A DNA stretch of 20,046 nt. Source: Larix sibirica (Eukaryota; Streptophyta; Pinopsida; Pinales; Pinaceae). The notes under the pieces are model-generated. The model ran no database searches. It was not told where the DNA came from and worked only from the letters and a program-made list of their open reading frames with translations. Position numbers and translations under genes: made by a program. This document shows positions 18,169 through 20,046 of this stretch, piece after piece (the first letter of the stretch is position 1; each line of letters starts with the position of its first letter). The DNA lies in assembly GCA_004151065.3 (NCBI GenBank), contig NWUY0300032902.1:12114-32159 (forward strand), written 5' to 3'.

Positions 18169-18565
18169 TGAAGGGAGGCAAGGGAATATGTTCAAACAAA
18201 GAAAAGATAAATTCTATTGAGACAAAATATGCAAAATTGTAGATCTATAAATATTCCATTTATATTCAAAATAGAGCAAAATCATTGTTACAACATGCTA
18301 CAACACAACTTATCAGAACTCTATTTAAAACACATGTTTCTACACAACTCAAAATTATAACTAGAACAAAAACATATTAAAATTGCATATTTTCTCCTTC
18401 TAGAATTCGAACTCTGCAACACATATAATTCTAGAGGCTTATGGGCGTACTTTTTAGTAAATTATTCATCTAAATCATTAATTACAAGTATCGAGGTTGA
18501 GATAATTATGTCGATCACCACAATGAATGCGGTGGTTTAAATTACTTCATGTATTCAAAAAAACA
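18169..18565 (-). repeat. Copia 5' LTR
   Basis: About 397 bp. On the minus strand it starts TGTTTTTTTGAATACATG and ends CCTCCCTTCA. It aligns with 13411-13822. A possible TATA element reads gaatataaatgg on the minus strand near 18258-18269. Confidence 0.82.
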
Positions 18566-19492
18566 TACTTGGATTTCTAATTACAGGGACTAGTTAAAAA
18601 ACTAGAGCAACTGGAATTTATGAATTACAAATCACAATTATCTTTTCTCACAAGGTTTCATTATGGATTCCAACAACCATTTCCTAAAACAACCAGTTAA
18701 TCACACCAAAATTCAGGAAAACCTCCATTCTCTAGGTGGCTCCCTTCATATCGAAATAGTGGACCTCAAAAACTAACAAAAGGAATGTAGATCACAATAG
18801 GCATCACTAAACTAGATCGCGGATAGAGAGAGAGATTTTCCTTGGCATGGAGAAAATCTACTTATGAAATTTAAGGAGAGATCCAAGTGAAATGCCAGGC
18901 AATAGATTTATTTCCTTAAGTAGTGTAAGCATGGAGCAAAGCTAGGGTGACGTCCACTCTTTCCTTCCATCGTCTTGGAAAGGATTTAGTGTTTGGTAAG
19001 ACCTCAATCAAGGGACATCGTAATTGCTTTTCCCATCCTCACCATTAGCAAATTTTGTGGAGATAAGGAAGGAGGCAAAACGTCCCAATTTTCTCCCTTG
19101 TGATAGGAACCCCATCGACATCATGGGACATTAATAATATTTTAATTTTTATGCATCATAATATTATGTGCATTTCAAACAATAATCTTTCAACAATTTA
19201 TTTTACTAGGATCTAGATGTTAAATAGCCATCACACGAACTTTGAATTTGGTTGACTAAACCTATTTAGAAGGAACACGATTTTTATAACTAATGTTTTG
19301 GGATTATGTAATGTCCCATTTATGGAAAGACTTATACGATCAAAGTAATTGAATGAAATTATTCTATATAGATAGGTGAGATGACTCTATGATATGGTAT
19401 GATGTCTTTGTGTGATTTATAAACTAGTATTGTGTGATTCATGTACGAGAATCTAAATATCAACTTCGAAACGAAGTTTTATGAAGTGGGAG
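18566..19492. other. Gene-free stretch right of the Copia element
   Basis: No gene is recognised. It contains a short agagagagag run near 18827 and scattered stops in all frames. A TGTAATGTCCCATT word at 19308 resembles the start of Gypsy LTRs. The last part (cttcgaaacgaag, then a purine tract) resembles the sequence just before the 3' LTR of plant Gypsy elements, so some of it may be the eroded 3' end of such an element. Confidence 0.35.
19483..19492 (+). other. Putative Gypsy polypurine tract
   Basis: GAAGTGGGAG directly precedes TGTATGTACTGCCCC. Plant Ty3/Gypsy elements often end with a similar aagtgggag-type tract before a TGTA...CCC LTR start. This is inferred from pattern only. Confidence 0.45.
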
Positions 19493-20046
19493 TGTATGTA
19501 CTGCCCCATTTTCCCAGGAACTTTGATTATGCTTAGACATCTGGATTATGATATTTTATACATGTTTATTAAGGGAATTTGATCTCAAATGACCTCGATG
19601 GATATTGTGCATCTTAACACTAAAACTTAAAAGCTTTATGTTGCATGAAGTTCACAAATAATTTTGTTTATGTTGGAAATAAATGATTGTAATGGTTTTA
19701 TGTATGATGACTAGCCATTGGCGAGATGATGCATGGAAATGATTATATTTATATATGGTTGTCAAATTCTTTGACAAGTTCTTCCAAGTGTGACAGGAAA
19801 GCACATGTGCAAATTAACACAAGATGGCATAAATGTTGCATGGGCTCTGGTTTGAGCCTAGATATGGTATTAGATGATGCAATGTGATAAATCGATATTT
19901 GATTATTATGTATGAGCTATTTGATGCATGTGGATTTCATGTATGTCGACATATTATGATCATGGATTCCCATCAATCCACACATGGGTAATGAGGTTGT
20001 ATGGGGGAATGCATGCCATAAATAGCACATGTTTCCATGCGACAAA
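19493..20046 (+). repeat. Putative Gypsy 3' LTR, right end outside the window
   Basis: It starts TGTATGTACTGCCCCATTTTCC after a purine tract, and from 19764 matches 1-280 in direct orientation. This gives a direct repeat about 19.7 kb apart (about 13.8 kb if the central duplication is false), as expected of LTRs of one old element carrying nested insertions. The right end and the interior coding region are not visible, so two separate members of one repeat family remain possible. Confidence 0.5.

Larger units (their letters stand above)
13411..18565 (-). mobile_element. Ty1/Copia LTR retrotransposon, full structure but dead
   Basis: This 5155-bp minus-strand element reads, from right to left: 5' LTR, PBS, leader, gag with a CCHC knuckle, protease, GAG-pre-integrase, integrase, RT, RNase H, PPT and 3' LTR. 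The order protease-integrase-RT is diagnostic of Ty1/Copia. It carries at least five in-frame stops, several frameshifts and an internal integrase deletion, so it makes no functional polyprotein. I could not find a matching 5-bp TSD: the left flank is aaacc and the right flank tactt. The LTRs are strongly diverged, consistent with an old insertion. Confidence 0.92.

Noticed and set aside
1-20046. CRISPR array, prophage, defence island, tRNA or rRNA gene
   Set aside because: No regularly spaced short repeats with unique spacers, no cloverleaf-like gene and no rRNA-like block were seen; the content is eukaryotic retroelement sequence.

Overview
The window looks like intergenic DNA from a large, repeat-rich plant genome. 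A conifer is a reasonable guess but is not proven. The evidence is the AT-rich composition, the nested LTR retrotransposons with PBS sites resembling plant initiator-tRNA-Met priming sites, old point-mutated polyproteins, and no intact host gene. I found no tRNA, rRNA, CRISPR array or bacterial-type operon, and no intact open reading frame longer than about 115 codons.

Layout: (1) 1-314 is a fragment of a repeat that returns at 19764-20046 in the same orientation. It is probably part of the LTR of an old Ty3/Gypsy-like element whose 3' LTR seems to begin at 19493. (2) 315-1594 is a minus-strand retroposed unit with a poly(A) end, an 11-bp target-site duplication and a broken reading frame of about 285 codons that I do not recognise. 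(3) 1781-2000 is a 4 x 55 bp tandem array. (4) 2464-5193 is a complete but decayed small LTR retrotransposon on the plus strand, with TSD CTCCA, two LTRs, a PBS and a polypurine tract. It has no reverse transcriptase; its interior holds a decayed frame with a protease-like segment and coiled-coil-like sequence. (5) 5199-7462 is gene-free spacer. (6) From 7463 a minus-strand Ty1/Copia element begins with its 3' LTR and the RNase H/RT end, and is cut off at 9032. (7) Position 9033 is a single undetermined base. (8) 9034-14980 repeats 3086-9032 almost perfectly. (9) The Copia element then continues to its 5' LTR at 18565. Its gag, protease, integrase and RT-RNase H regions are all recognisable and all broken. 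(10) 18566-19492 has no gene, and 19493-20046 is the putative Gypsy 3' LTR.

The most important point for a reader is that the 5.95-kb direct duplication is probably an assembly artefact. Copy 2 starts on the base after the N, copy 1 ends on the base before it, and the copies differ only in one short cluster and in the last 20 bases. If the two contigs simply overlap, the real locus is about 14.1 kb, with one small LTR element and one 5155-bp Copia element (13411-18565 here).

Nothing here works as a living gene system. The elements are fossils, and several catalytic residues are lost. The least explained items are the retroposed coding remnant at 315-1594 and the non-autonomous LTR element at 2464-5193.
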